From: Ruminococcus sp.
Lineage (GTDB): Bacteria; Bacillota; Clostridia; Oscillospirales; Ruminococcaceae
Length of the DNA stretch: 64,000 nucleotides
Assembly: GCA_015066805.1 (NCBI GenBank)
Contig: SVNP01000006.1
Coordinates: forward strand, 40,767-104,766
Direction of reading: 5' to 3'
Shown here: positions 1-8,227 of the stretch, one piece after another
Numbering within the stretch: the stretch's first letter is position 1
How the letters are laid out: each line of letters opens with the position of its first letter
Notes under the pieces: generated by a model
Databases searched by the model: none
The model's input: only the letters and a program-made list of their open reading frames with translations
What the model was told of the DNA's origin: nothing
Made by a program: the position numbers and the translations under genes

Positions 1-2
1 TC

Positions 3-1274
3 AGCAATTGTGTTGCCCTCAAGAGCATCCGTCTGCCCTCTACCCTGACCGAAATCGACAACGAGGCGTTCTATCATGCCGGCTTGCGTGAAATCATCAT
101 CCCCGAGGGTGTGACCCGAATCGGACGCTCCGCATTCAGCCATTGTGCCCAGCTTGCAGATATTTTTATTCCCGCATCGGTTACACAGATCGAAGAAAAC
201 GCCTTTACCGACTGTCCCAAATTCCGTCTGCATGCCGAAGAAGGCTCTTTTGCCGAGCGTTACGCCAAGCAGAACAATATGCTGATGCAGTTTGTCAAGC
301 ATACCGGAGAGCCCCCTGTCAGCTTCTCTGAGCCGGTACAGCAGCCCCAGCGTGTGGCACCGCCTGTGCCCCAGGCTCCCGTACAGCAGGCAGCACCTTC
401 CGCAGATCCCGATTTCCTGTTCCGTCCTGTTGCACCCCAGCCGGAGCCCGAGCAGGCACCTGTCAAAAAGCAGCCTGCCCCCAAGCCCGAGCCGGAGATC
501 AAGCTGCATTTTGTGGAGCCGAAGGCCACAGAAAAGCCCAAGGCTGTCCCGCAGCCTGAGCCTGCCAAGGAAATCCCCCGCGAGGAAACAGCCAAGTCTG
601 CCGCTGTCGCACCTGAAAAGCCCAAAAAGGCCGTTGCCCCCAAGCCTGTTGATATTCCTGCCGAGAAACCCGCCACGGCAGCGACCAAAGCAGCAGAAGC
701 ACCCACAGAAGAACACCGTCCCAAGTACCGCAGCTTTGATGAGGAAGAGGAAATCAACTACGCAGAGCGCATTAAGCGAGAGCTGGAAGAAGCACGGAAA
801 AAGTCCGTGCCTGTGGATCCCAACGCCAAGCTGCCGCAGTTGGAGGAAGAGCCCGAACCCAAGCCGGCGCCCAAGCAGCCTAAGGAAAAGGCAAAAAAGC
901 CCAAAAAGGCAAAGGCAAAGCCCGAGCGTGAGCTTTCTCCCGAGGAGGCAAAGGCAAAGCGTCGCGCCAGCTTGTTGGATGACCTGCCCGACCTGCCCGA
1001 GGATCGTGAGCGTAAGCAGCGCATGAAGGAAAGCCCCGAAGAACGAAAGGCCCGTATGCGTGCCAGCCTGCTGGATGATCTGCCGGATCTGCCCGATCTG
1101 CCGGATGAGCCTGAGGTTCCCGAGCCGCCCAAGGCAAAGCCTGCTGCACCCGAAGCCACTCAGCCCCAGGAACAGACAGCTCCTGCCGGCAGCGAGGAAG
1201 GTGCAGCCGATGACGATCCTTTTGCAAACATCCACTGGAATGAGGATCAGTCTACCTTTACCATTCGACTCTGA
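3..1274 (+). CDS. Leucine-rich-repeat (BspA/LRR_5) protein with Pro/Ala/Glu/Lys-rich tail, 5'-truncated by window edge
   Basis: The reading frame is open from the first bases of the window, so the true start lies upstream. The first ~75 visible codons form BspA-type LRR_5 repeats (LPSTLTEIDNEAF, IIPEGVTRIGRSAF, IPASVTQIEENAF). The remaining ~320 codons are low-complexity, rich in Pro, Ala, Glu and Lys. They include a duplicated segment around 'RRASLLDDLPDLP' and 'RASLLDDLPDLPDLP'. LRR_5 repeats usually mediate protein or surface binding; the charged tail looks disordered. No catalytic motif, membrane segment or anchor is visible in this part. A strong hairpin with a T-run follows the stop. 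The family call is confident; cellular location and role cannot be judged without the N-terminus. Confidence 0.75.
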   Translation, partial: SNCVALKSIRLPSTLTEIDNEAFYHAGLREIIIPEGVTRIGRSAFSHCAQLADIFIPASVTQIEENAFTDCPKFRLHAEEGSFAERYAKQNNMLMQFVKHTGEPPVSFSEPVQQPQRVAPPVPQAPVQQAAPSADPDFLFRPVAPQPEPEQAPVKKQPAPKPEPEIKLHFVEPKATEKPKAVPQPEPAKEIPREETAKSAAVAPEKPKKAVAPKPVDIPAEKPATAATKAAEAPTEEHRPKYRSFDEEEEINYAERIKRELEEARKKSVPVDPNAKLPQLEEEPEPKPAPKQPKEKAKKPKKAKAKPERELSPEEAKAKRRASLLDDLPDLPEDRERKQRMKESPEERKARMRASLLDDLPDLPDLPDEPEVPEPPKAKPAAPEATQPQEQTAPAGSEEGAADDDPFANIHWNEDQSTFTIRL

Positions 1275-1283
1275 CAGTAAAAT

Positions 1284-1319
1284 AAATCGCCCACGAAGAT
1301 ACGTTCGTGGGCGATTTTT
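1284..1319. terminator. Bidirectional intrinsic terminator between convergent genes
   Basis: Perfect 14-bp inverted repeat (1284-1297 with 1304-1317; core TCGCCCACGAA/TTCGTGGGCGA) with A-run on the left and T-run on the right. It lies between the LRR gene and the convergent gtrA-like gene, so it can serve both. Confidence 0.9.
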
Positions 1320-1773
1320 ATTGTTTTTCAGGTCGATACAGCACAAAACGACGGGCAAGGAAATTCCAAAGCAGAACCAACACAGCAGCAATTCCTTTGG
1401 CAAGCAGAGGTGCAATGTCCAGCCTATCACTCAACAGCCAGATCAGCAGCTCTGTCAGACCAAGACCGATCACACCGATGACTCCATAGGTGATGAACTC
1501 CACCAGTTTACCCTGCTTTGCCTTCTGCTGAAACACCGCCCACTTGGAAAGCAAGTAGTTGGCGCATAATCCGGCGCAAAAAGCAAGAGCGGTGGCGAGA
1601 TACAAATTCATATCAAGTCCATGATGCAGCAAAGCCAGTGTGCCGAAATCCACCAGAAAAGCCAGACCACCCACAAAACCGTAGCGCAGCAGTTGGATCC
1701 AGATATTATTGGTCTGTTCCAAAAACAGCGCACGGAATCTGCCTTGCATCAGCAGACGAAGCAGCTCTTTCAT
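1318..1773 (-). CDS. GtrA-family membrane protein
   Basis: 151 residues. The start at 1773 is chosen because GGGAG lies about 9 nt upstream; an in-frame ATG 14 codons earlier lacks a ribosome-binding site and runs into the terminator of the upstream gene. The protein has four hydrophobic segments arranged as in GtrA proteins: 'LLRYGFVGGLAFLVDFGTLA', then 'LATALAFCAGLCANYLLSKW', then 'VIGVIGLGLTELLIWLLSD', then 'GIAAVLVLLWNFLARRFVLY'. The NYLLSKW and NFLARRFVLY signatures are diagnostic. GtrA proteins are thought to help move lipid-linked sugars (undecaprenyl-phosphate glucose) across the membrane for cell-envelope glycosylation. No glycosyltransferase partner is adjacent here, so the substrate is unknown. 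Confidence 0.85.
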   Translation of the reverse strand: MKELLRLLMQGRFRALFLEQTNNIWIQLLRYGFVGGLAFLVDFGTLALLHHGLDMNLYLATALAFCAGLCANYLLSKWAVFQQKAKQGKLVEFITYGVIGVIGLGLTELLIWLLSDRLDIAPLLAKGIAAVLVLLWNFLARRFVLYRPEKQ

Positions 1774-1792
1774 AACACATCTCCCAACAAAA

Positions 1793-1818
1793 AAGGTGCG
1801 ATCATAAGACCGCACCTT
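1793..1818 (-). terminator. Intrinsic terminator of the secreted dockerin protein gene
   Basis: Inverted repeat AAGGTGCG (1793-1800) / CGCACCTT (1811-1818), read on the minus strand, followed by a T-run just after the stop codon at 1837. Confidence 0.8.
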
Positions 1819-1836
1819 CTTTATTCAACCAATCAA

Positions 1837-3726
1837 TTAGTTGAGAACGCCAAAGATTACCAGAGGATCAACGTGCTGCTCAGCAACGTGTGCGCACTCT
1901 GCACCGATAACCTCAGTCCAGGTGGTGGGCACGCCCATAACGGTGTTGCGGTTGTAGTAGATCAGCATGTTGATAGCATCCAGGGTGATAACATCCTGAG
2001 CTGCGTCAACGTCAGCAGCGTAGCACATTGCACGGAAGTCCTGATCGTTCAGGCCGAATGCATCCTGAGTCTCCTCAGCGGTGTACTTCAGAACGGATAC
2101 ACGGTTGTACAGCTCCAGAGCGGTGATAGCATCCAGAGTATCGTTGGTGTTATCCAGAGAAACGTCGCCGCGCTCCATAACGATTACGTCAAAGTCTGCA
2201 ACGTTCAGGTTTGCGAAGATAGCATCTTCCAGGTTAGCGGTGTTGTACTCCAGGGTCTCCAGCAGATCAACGATTGCATCGTAGCCTTCCTGAGAAACGT
2301 TCACGCCAATGGTGTAAACGCCGTAGCCGTTGTACTCCAGATCAGCAGCGGTAGCAGCGTCTGCATAGAAGCAGTCATCGGGCAGAGGAATGTTCTCTAC
2401 CAGAGAACCATCAGCATAAACGCTCAGCACAGCGTCGATACCGGAGAGGTTAAACTCAACGGTCTCCTCAGACCAGTAGTACAGGTTATCGGTGATGCCA
2501 TCGGTAACGGTCAGCTCGTAGGTGTAAACGATCTCGGGGATCTCAACAACCTCCAGGGTCACGCTGTCGATCACACGGGTAGCGGTATAGGTTGCACCGA
2601 ACATGCTTGCGCCGCAGCCCAGCTCCTTGTGGGACTGAACATCAACAACCTTGTAGATGTAGCCCTCAGCCAGCTCGTAATCCTCAACGAAGTACTCCTC
2701 CAGCTCAAACAGCTTGTCAGCAGTGGTGTAGTACTCCTGGAAAGCAGCCAGCAGCTCAGCATTCTGGTCATCCTCGATGCTGAAGGTGGTGGAGATGTAG
2801 CCATTGCCGAAGTAAGCCTGGATGTCATATGCGCCTGCCAGGACATCAGCGATATCAGCAACAGTCAGGGTAACCTCAGCGATATCCTGAGTGTCGTTGA
2901 GAAGAGCAACTGCGTCATCAAACTTTGCGTTAACTTTCTCATTTGCCAGAACATCTGCAAAGGTAGCGGGAGCCTCCTTCTCAATGGATGCGGGCAGAGC
3001 CTCAACCAGAGCAGCGTAGAAGGTCTCGAAATCGGTTGCGCTGATCTCAGTAGCGCTGAACTTATCCTTAGCCTCCTGGATCTTGGCAGCAACCTTAGCG
3101 ATCTTGTCCTCTGCGCCAACGGCAGTCAGAGCAGTGGAAACCTTAGCCATCAGGTAATCCTCGATGTTAGCGATGCCGTAGGTCTCGCCATCCTCAGCCT
3201 CAAAAGCAACGTCATAGCCAACGGTGCAGTAGGAGGTCATGTCGATCGCGATGGTAACGGTACCGGAAACGTTCATGTCGATGTCAGCGCCGGTCACGCC
3301 AGCCAGCTTCTGAGCCATAGCAGCACCCACAGCAGGGCCGCACTCGTCAATGTTAACAGTCAGAACATACTGGCCTGCAACACCGGTCAGAGTAGCATCG
3401 GAAACTGCAGCAGCGATCTCATCGGCACCGCCGACGTTGTACTTTGCAAACAGCTTCTTCACAGCGTTTCTTGCCATGTCTGCGGAAACCTCGGTATCCA
3501 GAGCATCTGCTGCGGTGAAAGCAGCGGAGAGCAGGTTGTACCAGCTGCCCTCGGTGTACTCCATGTAACCATCGGGATTCACAAATACGGGAACGTCGGT
3601 CAGATAGGATGCGTCAACAGTGACATCTGCTGCGGATGCGTTCATAGCAACAACACCCAGCTGGGAAGCTGCCAGCAGAATGCCGGTTGCGGAAGCGATT
3701 CCGCGCTTGAACATGGTCTTTTTCAT
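1837..3726 (-). CDS. Secreted protein with C-terminal dockerin-like module
   Basis: 629 residues. GAGGAGA lies 7-9 nt upstream of the ATG. Residues 1-33 are a Sec signal peptide (MFKRG, hydrophobic AT-GILLAAS segment, cleavage after ASA-AD). The middle ~500 residues, rich in Ala, Asp and Glu, match no family I recognise. Residues ~535-615 form a dockerin-like duplicated calcium-binding motif: 'RGDVSLDNTNDTLDAITALELYNR' in the first half and 'ADVDAAQDVITLDAINMLIYYNR' in the second, each followed by a short helix. Known dockerins bind cohesins on a scaffoldin, so this protein is a candidate client of a cohesin-bearing surface complex such as the one at 9910-14457. Function of the main body is unknown. 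Confidence 0.75.
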   Translation of the reverse strand: MKKTMFKRGIASATGILLAASQLGVVAMNASAADVTVDASYLTDVPVFVNPDGYMEYTEGSWYNLLSAAFTAADALDTEVSADMARNAVKKLFAKYNVGGADEIAAAVSDATLTGVAGQYVLTVNIDECGPAVGAAMAQKLAGVTGADIDMNVSGTVTIAIDMTSYCTVGYDVAFEAEDGETYGIANIEDYLMAKVSTALTAVGAEDKIAKVAAKIQEAKDKFSATEISATDFETFYAALVEALPASIEKEAPATFADVLANEKVNAKFDDAVALLNDTQDIAEVTLTVADIADVLAGAYDIQAYFGNGYISTTFSIEDDQNAELLAAFQEYYTTADKLFELEEYFVEDYELAEGYIYKVVDVQSHKELGCGASMFGATYTATRVIDSVTLEVVEIPEIVYTYELTVTDGITDNLYYWSEETVEFNLSGIDAVLSVYADGSLVENIPLPDDCFYADAATAADLEYNGYGVYTIGVNVSQEGYDAIVDLLETLEYNTANLEDAIFANLNVADFDVIVMERGDVSLDNTNDTLDAITALELYNRVSVLKYTAEETQDAFGLNDQDFRAMCYAADVDAAQDVITLDAINMLIYYNRNTVMGVPTTWTEVIGAECAHVAEQHVDPLVIFGVLN

Positions 3727-3815
3727 TCAAACATCTCCTCACAAAATTGTTGGTTTTATGTACGGTTGTACGGCGGCAGGCAGAACTACCGATACCGATA
3801 CTGATACATACATAC

Positions 3816-3844
3816 ATTATAACAATAACTGCCGTGAATTGCAA
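3816..3844 (-). promoter_or_regulatory. Sigma-A promoter of the secreted dockerin protein gene
   Basis: Minus strand: -35 TTGCAA (3839-3844), 17-bp spacer, -10 TATAAT (3816-3821). The ~85-nt leader contains a GATACCGATACTGATACATACATACAT-like short-repeat tract, 3791-3817 on the plus strand. From here to 4011 I see only A/T-rich sequence. Confidence 0.75.
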
Positions 3845-4011
3845 GTGTTTTATAGAATTTTGTGGCATTTACACTATAGCGAGCTGAGGTTTTCCACCTG
3901 TGATTGTGCATAACGTCAGTGTGCGGAAAACAATGGAAAACCGTCATTTCTGCGACTTTAAACCTTTCGATGGTCAAAATATAAAAATATGTAAAATCTC
4001 GCTATTTTCTA

Positions 4012-4040
4012 TTGACATTGTGAAGATTTTATGGTAGAAT
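4012..4040 (+). promoter_or_regulatory. Sigma-A promoter of the 4047-4310 non-coding RNA
   Basis: TTGACA (4012-4017), 17-bp spacer, TAGAAT (4035-4040). Transcription would start near 4047. Confidence 0.85.
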
Positions 4041-4046
4041 GTAATC

Positions 4047-4310
4047 AAGCAAGAGGAAGTCGCACACTTCCGGTGCAGATTACAAAGAAAGGGCGTGTGA
4101 CCAATGGGTCATTCACATCTTTCCTCCCCGTGAGTCAAACGGCGGAGGGCCGACAGGTACGATATCCGCCGCATTTTCCATGGAGGCTTGAGTCCGATGT
4201 ACAAGTAATGTAACACCGCTTGCAAAGCGGAAACGATCTTAATCATAGTGAACCTCTATATTTGTAGGTATAAGCGATCATCGTCTGCCCGTGGGACGGT
4301 GATCGCTTTT
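4047..4310 (+). ncRNA. Structured non-coding RNA, possibly raiA-type
   Basis: A ~260-nt stand-alone transcription unit with its own promoter and terminator but no credible coding frame. Visible pairings: GTAATC/GATTAC closing an inner GGAAGT/ACTTCC hairpin (4041-4084), GTGTGACC/GGTCATTCACA (about 4094-4117), and CCTCC/GGAGG enclosing CCGTGAGTCAAACGG (about 4121-4147). A GGCGGA/TCCGCC stem overlaps that last one and is an alternative. The order of elements (CCGGTGCA; CCGTGAGTCAAACGG; GGAGGGCCGACAGG; GGAGGCTTGAGTCC) resembles what I remember of the raiA-motif RNA of Clostridia, linked to sporulation and aggregation. That assignment is from memory. It does not look like a T-box, cobalamin riboswitch, RNase P or tmRNA. 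Confidence 0.6.
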
Positions 4311-4312
4311 TA
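4266..4312 (+). terminator. Intrinsic terminator of the non-coding RNA
   Basis: Hairpin AGCGATCATCGTC / GACGGTGATCGCT (13 bp, with wobble pairs) followed by TTTTTATC. Confidence 0.85.
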
Positions 4313-4400
4313 TCTGCGGCGCATACTGCTATATAGATAGTATACACTGCGGTGCAGATCACTGTCAGTTGAAAATTCCGCAGCTTTTTGAAAAAAGTGC

Positions 4401-4429
4401 TTGACAAACGCTGCGTGGTATGGTATAAT
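4401..4429 (+). promoter_or_regulatory. Consensus sigma-A promoter of tRNA-Val
   Basis: Perfect TTGACA (4401-4406), 17-bp spacer, perfect TATAAT (4424-4429), 12 bp before the tRNA. Confidence 0.9.
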
Positions 4430-4441
4430 ATTTCTTGTTGT

Positions 4442-4515
4442 GAGGGTGTAGCTCAGTTGGTTAGAGTACCTGCTTGACATGCAGGGGGTCGACGGTTCAA
4501 GTCCGCCCATCCTCA
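4442..4515 (+). tRNA. tRNA-Val (anticodon GAC)
   Basis: Full cloverleaf: acceptor GAGGGTG/CATCCTC, D-stem GCTC/GAGT, anticodon stem CCTGC/GCAGG with loop TTGACAT (anticodon GAC, reading GUC/GUU), variable loop GGGTC, T-loop TTCAAGT, discriminator A at 4515. The CCA end is not encoded. The T-stem GACGG/CCGCC has one A-C mismatch at the second pair, unusual but compatible with folding. It is a single-gene unit with its own promoter and terminator. Confidence 0.93.
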
Positions 4516-4523
4516 TCCTGAAG

Positions 4524-4560
4524 AAAACGCATACTGCTTCGGCGGTATGCGTTTTTATTT
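4524..4560 (+). terminator. Intrinsic terminator after tRNA-Val
   Basis: 14-bp stem AAAACGCATACTGC / GCGGTATGCGTTTT closed by a TTCG tetraloop and followed by a T-rich tract. The segment from here to 4771 is A/T-rich and shows no gene or clear element. Confidence 0.9.
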
Positions 4561-4771
4561 TTTGTACAAAACCGTTGATTTTTTGGCAGCTTTGGGATGT
4601 TTTGCAAAAATTCATGGGGCATTTTCGGTACATCATTTTTGATGTTTCAAGTGAATTTAACTAAATACAAGCGCAAAAGCATCGTAAATTCGATGTTTTT
4701 CGGCATAATGCAAATGTCACAAAATTCAAAAACGCCCACATCGGAATATGTAAATATTCTATAAACAGCAC

Positions 4772-4800
4772 TTGACATTCCCTACAATAAGTGCTATACT
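4772..4800 (+). promoter_or_regulatory. Sigma-A promoter of the sipW-tasA-scaffoldin operon
   Basis: TTGACA (4772-4777), 17-bp spacer, TATACT (4795-4800), giving a ~45-nt leader to the signal peptidase gene. No clear operator was seen. Confidence 0.85.
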
Positions 4801-4850
4801 GTAAGTACGTCGATTTATTTACCATTGATATTTCACTGTAAGGAGCCACC

Positions 4851-5414
4851 TTGCGTATGTTCGCAAAAATCATAAAGTACGTTTTGAAACCTCTGGCCAG
4901 CCTGCTGCTGGCTGCCGCCATTACCTTTTCCTTCCTCGTTGCAGGCGTAAAGCTGCTGGGTGTGGAGCTGTATACCATCCTCTCCCCTTCCATGGAGCCC
5001 AACTACCACACCGGTGCGCTGATCTATGTCAAAGAGGTGGATCCCGCCGAGCTGCAGGTGCGGGATGTCATCACCTTCCGCCTGGACGGAACCACCACCG
5101 CAACCCACCGCATCATCGAGGTGCTGCACGAGGACGGCTTACAGTTCCGCACTCAGGGTGATGCAAACGATATCCCCGATACCAACCCCGTGGATGCTGC
5201 CGATATCATCGGCACGCCCGTTGTACATATCCCCTATCTGGGGTACGCCGCTTCCTATGTGCAGAACCCTCCGGGTCTGTATGCGGCCATCGCTATTTTT
5301 GCAGCAATCGTTTTTATTGTCCTCATTGTGGATATCTTAGACGGTGTCTACAACCCAAAGCCGGACAAAAAAGCGAAAGCCGATAATTCCAACCGAAAGG
5401 AGACTGAAGCATGA
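4851..5414 (+). CDS. sipW: SipW-type (ER/archaeal-type) signal peptidase I
   Basis: 187 residues. AAGGAG (4840-4845) sits 5 nt before a TTG at 4851 and 11 nt before an ATG at 4857; the TTG fits slightly better, but either start is possible. An N-terminal membrane anchor (residues ~12-35) is followed by the catalytic SPSMEPNYHTGALIYV box and the TATHRIIEV box. That is the Ser-His dyad of the SipW/ER-type family rather than the Ser-Lys dyad of ordinary bacterial leader peptidases. A GDANDIPDTNPV segment and a C-terminal membrane helix (IAIFAAIVFIVLIVDIL) complete the fold. In Bacillus, SipW processes TasA and TapA. Here five downstream genes encode proteins with SipW-dependent-type N-termini, so they are the likely substrates. 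The stop overlaps the next start (ATGA), indicating translational coupling. Confidence 0.92.
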   Translation: MRMFAKIIKYVLKPLASLLLAAAITFSFLVAGVKLLGVELYTILSPSMEPNYHTGALIYVKEVDPAELQVRDVITFRLDGTTTATHRIIEVLHEDGLQFRTQGDANDIPDTNPVDAADIIGTPVVHIPYLGYAASYVQNPPGLYAAIAIFAAIVFIVLIVDILDGVYNPKPDKKAKADNSNRKETEA

Positions 5415-6100
5415 AGACCCCAGCAAAGATCCTTTCTCTTGCGGCAGGTGCAGCCCTTCTGGTGACTGTCAGTATTGCAGGCACTGTGGCGTATCTCACC
5501 GCAGAGGACAAGGCCATCAATACCTTCACCGTGGGTAAGGCTACCATTACGCTGGATGAAACCGACGTGGATGAGTACGGTGTCAAGGTCAGTGATGTGC
5601 GTGTGGACGGCAATGAGTATCGCCTGATCCCCGGACAAACCTACATCAAAGACCCCACCGTTACCATTACCGCCGGCTCCGAGGCCGTTTATGTGCGTAT
5701 GCTCGTGACCATTAACGAGATGACCGCACTGAAAGCCATGTGCGGGGAAGATTTTCTCCCCCAGAACTATGTGAACGGCACCTGGGATGAAACCATCTGG
5801 CCCTGCGTGGGTGTAACGGATAACGGCGACGACAGCGTCACCTATGAATTCCGCTATACCGATCCTGACAAGGATGCCCTGCAGGATGTGGTGGATGCCT
5901 CCGGTTCCGCTGATGATTTGGTGCTGGATGCCTTGTTTGAAACCTTTACCATGCCGGGCACCGCTACTGCCGATCAACTGGAAGCTCTGGAAGATCTGGA
6001 GATCACTGTGGTGGGCAATGCAATCCAGGCAGCAGGCTTTGCCGATGCCGATGCCGCTTGGACAGCCTTTGATCCCAAGGATGCCAACGAAGCCGGCTAA
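5411..6100 (+). CDS. TasA/camelysin-like surface fibre subunit 1
   Basis: 229 residues. The start overlaps the sipW stop by 4 bp. Residues 1-40 are the SipW-dependent signal: positive start, hydrophobic AAGAALLVTVSIAG, then TVAYLTAEDKAINTFTVG, the hallmark 'G-T-x-A-Y-L/F-T' and 'N-T-F-T-x-G' pattern. The mature part is beta-rich with acidic patches (TITLDETDVDEYGV, YIKDPTVTITAGSEAVYVR, AIQAAGF near the end), as in TasA/CalY proteins whose subunits polymerise into extracellular fibres. No catalytic residues are seen. The role as a fibre subunit is inferred from family and operon context. Confidence 0.85.
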   Translation: MKTPAKILSLAAGAALLVTVSIAGTVAYLTAEDKAINTFTVGKATITLDETDVDEYGVKVSDVRVDGNEYRLIPGQTYIKDPTVTITAGSEAVYVRMLVTINEMTALKAMCGEDFLPQNYVNGTWDETIWPCVGVTDNGDDSVTYEFRYTDPDKDALQDVVDASGSADDLVLDALFETFTMPGTATADQLEALEDLEITVVGNAIQAAGFADADAAWTAFDPKDANEAG

Positions 6101-6177
6101 ACCCCTGTTTTTCATGTGAGCTGCGATAACAGCTCGTACCAATGAAAAAATCTTCAAGGAAAGGAGGAACCTACATC
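6101..6177 (+). promoter_or_regulatory. Intercistronic stem-loop
   Basis: Nested inverted repeats TTTTTCAT / ATGAAAAA outside and GAGCTG / CAGCTC inside, between the two small TasA-like genes. It lacks a T-run, so it is more likely an RNA-stability or processing element than a terminator. Confidence 0.5.
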
Positions 6178-6768
6178 ATGCAGAAAACCGAAAAGCGTTA
6201 CAGCCTCAAAGCGATGATCGCTGCATCCGCAGCAACCGTTGCTCTGCTGGGTGCAGTAGGCGGTACGGTGGCATGGCTGATCGCAGAAAGCGACACCGTG
6301 ACCAATACCTTTACCTACGGTGATATCAACATCACCCTGACGGAAGATGACGTGGACGCAGACGGCGACCCCACTGCCAATACCTATGAGATGGTACCCG
6401 GCAATGCCATCGCCAAAAACCCCACCATTACCGTGGAGGCCGACAGCGAAGCAAGCTGGCTGTTCGTTAAGCTGGAGGAATCCGACAATTTCGATACCTT
6501 CCTGACCTATGAGCTGGCCGAAGGCTGGACCGCTCTGGAAGGCGTTGACGGCGTGTATTATCAGGAGGCAGCAGCCACCGGTGATGCCGCTGTGGAGTAT
6601 GGCGTGCTGGCAAATGACGAAGTCGTTGTGGCAGAGAACATCACCAAGGAGCAGTTCAATGCACTGGATGCCACCGGTGCATTCCCCACCCTGACCGTAT
6701 CTGCCTACGCTGTGCAGAAGGACAACATCGCATCCGCAGCCGATGCATGGGCATTGGCAAACCAGTAA
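6178..6768 (+). CDS. TasA/camelysin-like surface fibre subunit 2
   Basis: 196 residues. The start at 6178 is preferred because AAAGGAGG lies 10 nt upstream; an in-frame ATG at 6142 has no ribosome-binding site. The SipW-dependent signal is clear: KAMIAASAATVALLGAVGG, then TVAWLIAESDTVTNTFTYG. The mature region has the same order of motifs as subunit 1 (NITLTEDDVDADGD, YEMVPGNAIAKNPTITV, SWLFVKLEES, ending in SAYAVQKDNI) and is probably a divergent paralogue. Acidic and likely calcium-binding. It probably forms mixed fibres with, or caps, the first subunit; the distinction cannot be made from sequence. Confidence 0.83.
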   Translation: MQKTEKRYSLKAMIAASAATVALLGAVGGTVAWLIAESDTVTNTFTYGDINITLTEDDVDADGDPTANTYEMVPGNAIAKNPTITVEADSEASWLFVKLEESDNFDTFLTYELAEGWTALEGVDGVYYQEAAATGDAAVEYGVLANDEVVVAENITKEQFNALDATGAFPTLTVSAYAVQKDNIASAADAWALANQ

Positions 6769-6830
6769 TCCCCTACATTTCCAAACGGCAAAAGCCGTAA
6801 ACCACAAACAAATCATAAAGGAGTATTATC

Positions 6831-8186
6831 ATGAAAAAGTTTACTAAAGTAGCACTGTCCGCACTGAGCCTTGCTTCCGTAGCTGCTATTTCCATTGCCG
6901 GTACTGTGGCTTATCTGACCAACACCGATGCAGATATCAACGTTATGACTCTGGGTAACGTTAAGATCGAGCAGCACGAGTACGAGCGTGTAACCAACGC
7001 AGACGGCTCCTTCAAGACCGAGACCATTGACGAGCAGAACAGCTATGTGCTGCAGGACTTCACTCAGGGCAAGGCACTGGTGCCCACCACTGACCCCACC
7101 AACCACGGTGCAGGTCCTTGGGACAGCACTACCGTGAGAATGTCTCAGGTTGATTCTTACGGCGGCATGCAGGTTTTCTCCAACAAGAACGCACAGGATA
7201 AGTTCGTTACCGTTGAGAACACCGGCAAGACCGATGCTTATGTTCGCACCTTGGTTGCAATTGAGTGCGGCACCGGCGATGCGGATCTGATTGGCACCAG
7301 CTACCACAACACTTGGACCAAGAATGATATCGGCACCATTGCAGTCGGCAATGTAAACTACTATCTGTTTGAGTATGTATATGCCGGTGGTAAACTGAGC
7401 GACGGCAGCTACAGACACAAAAACGGTGTGCTGCCTGCAGGCGATACCTCTTACCCCAACCTGTCTCAGATCTACATCCAATCTGTAGCTACTAACGAAG
7501 ACATGGTAGCGCTGGACGGCAACGGCAACGGCACTCTGGATGTTCTGGTATTCTCTCAGGCTGTTCAGGCCGATGGCTTTGCTGATGCCGAAACCGCTCT
7601 GAATGCTGCATTTGGTGATATCGACACCAAAAACCATCCTTGGACTGAGGGCACCGGCATCGTTGTAGCTTCTCCCGAGTCCGAGGCAGTTCGTCCTGCA
7701 GGTTATGCTCCTGCCGGTGAGGATGTAGTAATCGACAACTTGATCGTGAATGACAAGTCCGATGATGCAACCAACCTGCGTGCACTGTACAATAGCGGTG
7801 CCAAAATCGTTGGTGACCTGACCGTTACCAATTCCTATCTGGACGGCACTTATGCCATGAACGTTTACGGCGACGGCACCGGTGCTCTGATTGTTGAAAA
7901 CACCGCTCTCCGTGGCTGGGTCAGCTACGATGGCTTTACCTCCGCCTCCTTCACCGACTGCAACTTTGATATCAACAGCAACGGCGAGTACTACAAGACC
8001 ATCCGTCCTTACTCTGAGATCGTTCTGACCAACTGCGATTTCGCAGCAGGTTACGAGTTCTGGCTGGACAAGATGCCTGCCGGCGCTTCCATCACTTTTG
8101 ACAACTGCACCATCGGCGGCGTGGCTCTCACCAATGCTTCTCAGCTCAACGTTGTTTACGAGGGCGGCACTGTCGTCATTAAGTAA
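6831..8186 (+). CDS. SipW-dependent TasA-like protein with C-terminal beta-helix region
   Basis: 451 residues, with AAAGGAG 7 nt before the ATG. Signal: MKKFTKVALSALSLASVAA, then SIAGTVAYLTNTDADINVMTLG. Residues ~35-270 are a longer TasA/camelysin-like domain (KFVTVENTGKTDAYVRTLVA, LPAGDTSYPNLSQIYIQSVA). Residues ~290-451 consist of short beta-strand turns (IVDNLIV, GDLTVTNSYL, ASFTDCNFDI, EIVLTNCDF, ITFDNCTIGG) typical of a right-handed parallel beta-helix. Such helices in related exported proteins bind glycans or surfaces; binding here is inference. It shares overall plan with the next gene, so the pair probably arose by duplication. A hairpin (ACGGC-AAAA-GCCGT, about 6783-6800) precedes the gene. 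Confidence 0.82.
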   Translation: MKKFTKVALSALSLASVAAISIAGTVAYLTNTDADINVMTLGNVKIEQHEYERVTNADGSFKTETIDEQNSYVLQDFTQGKALVPTTDPTNHGAGPWDSTTVRMSQVDSYGGMQVFSNKNAQDKFVTVENTGKTDAYVRTLVAIECGTGDADLIGTSYHNTWTKNDIGTIAVGNVNYYLFEYVYAGGKLSDGSYRHKNGVLPAGDTSYPNLSQIYIQSVATNEDMVALDGNGNGTLDVLVFSQAVQADGFADAETALNAAFGDIDTKNHPWTEGTGIVVASPESEAVRPAGYAPAGEDVVIDNLIVNDKSDDATNLRALYNSGAKIVGDLTVTNSYLDGTYAMNVYGDGTGALIVENTALRGWVSYDGFTSASFTDCNFDINSNGEYYKTIRPYSEIVLTNCDFAAGYEFWLDKMPAGASITFDNCTIGGVALTNASQLNVVYEGGTVVIK

Positions 8187-8227
8187 TCCCCCACAAATCA
8201 CATTTTCACAATTCCTTGATTCAGGCC

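Noticed and set aside
4020..4260. T-box or cobalamin riboswitch
   Set aside because: No T-box AGGGUGGNACCGCG or specifier loop, no cobalamin box, and the unit ends at its own terminator without a downstream gene in the transcript.
4310..4636. A ~108-codon minus-strand frame across the tRNA
   Set aside because: It contains the well-known spurious translation of a tRNA gene (GGLEPSTPCMSSRYSN-type) and overlaps the promoter and terminator of tRNA-Val.
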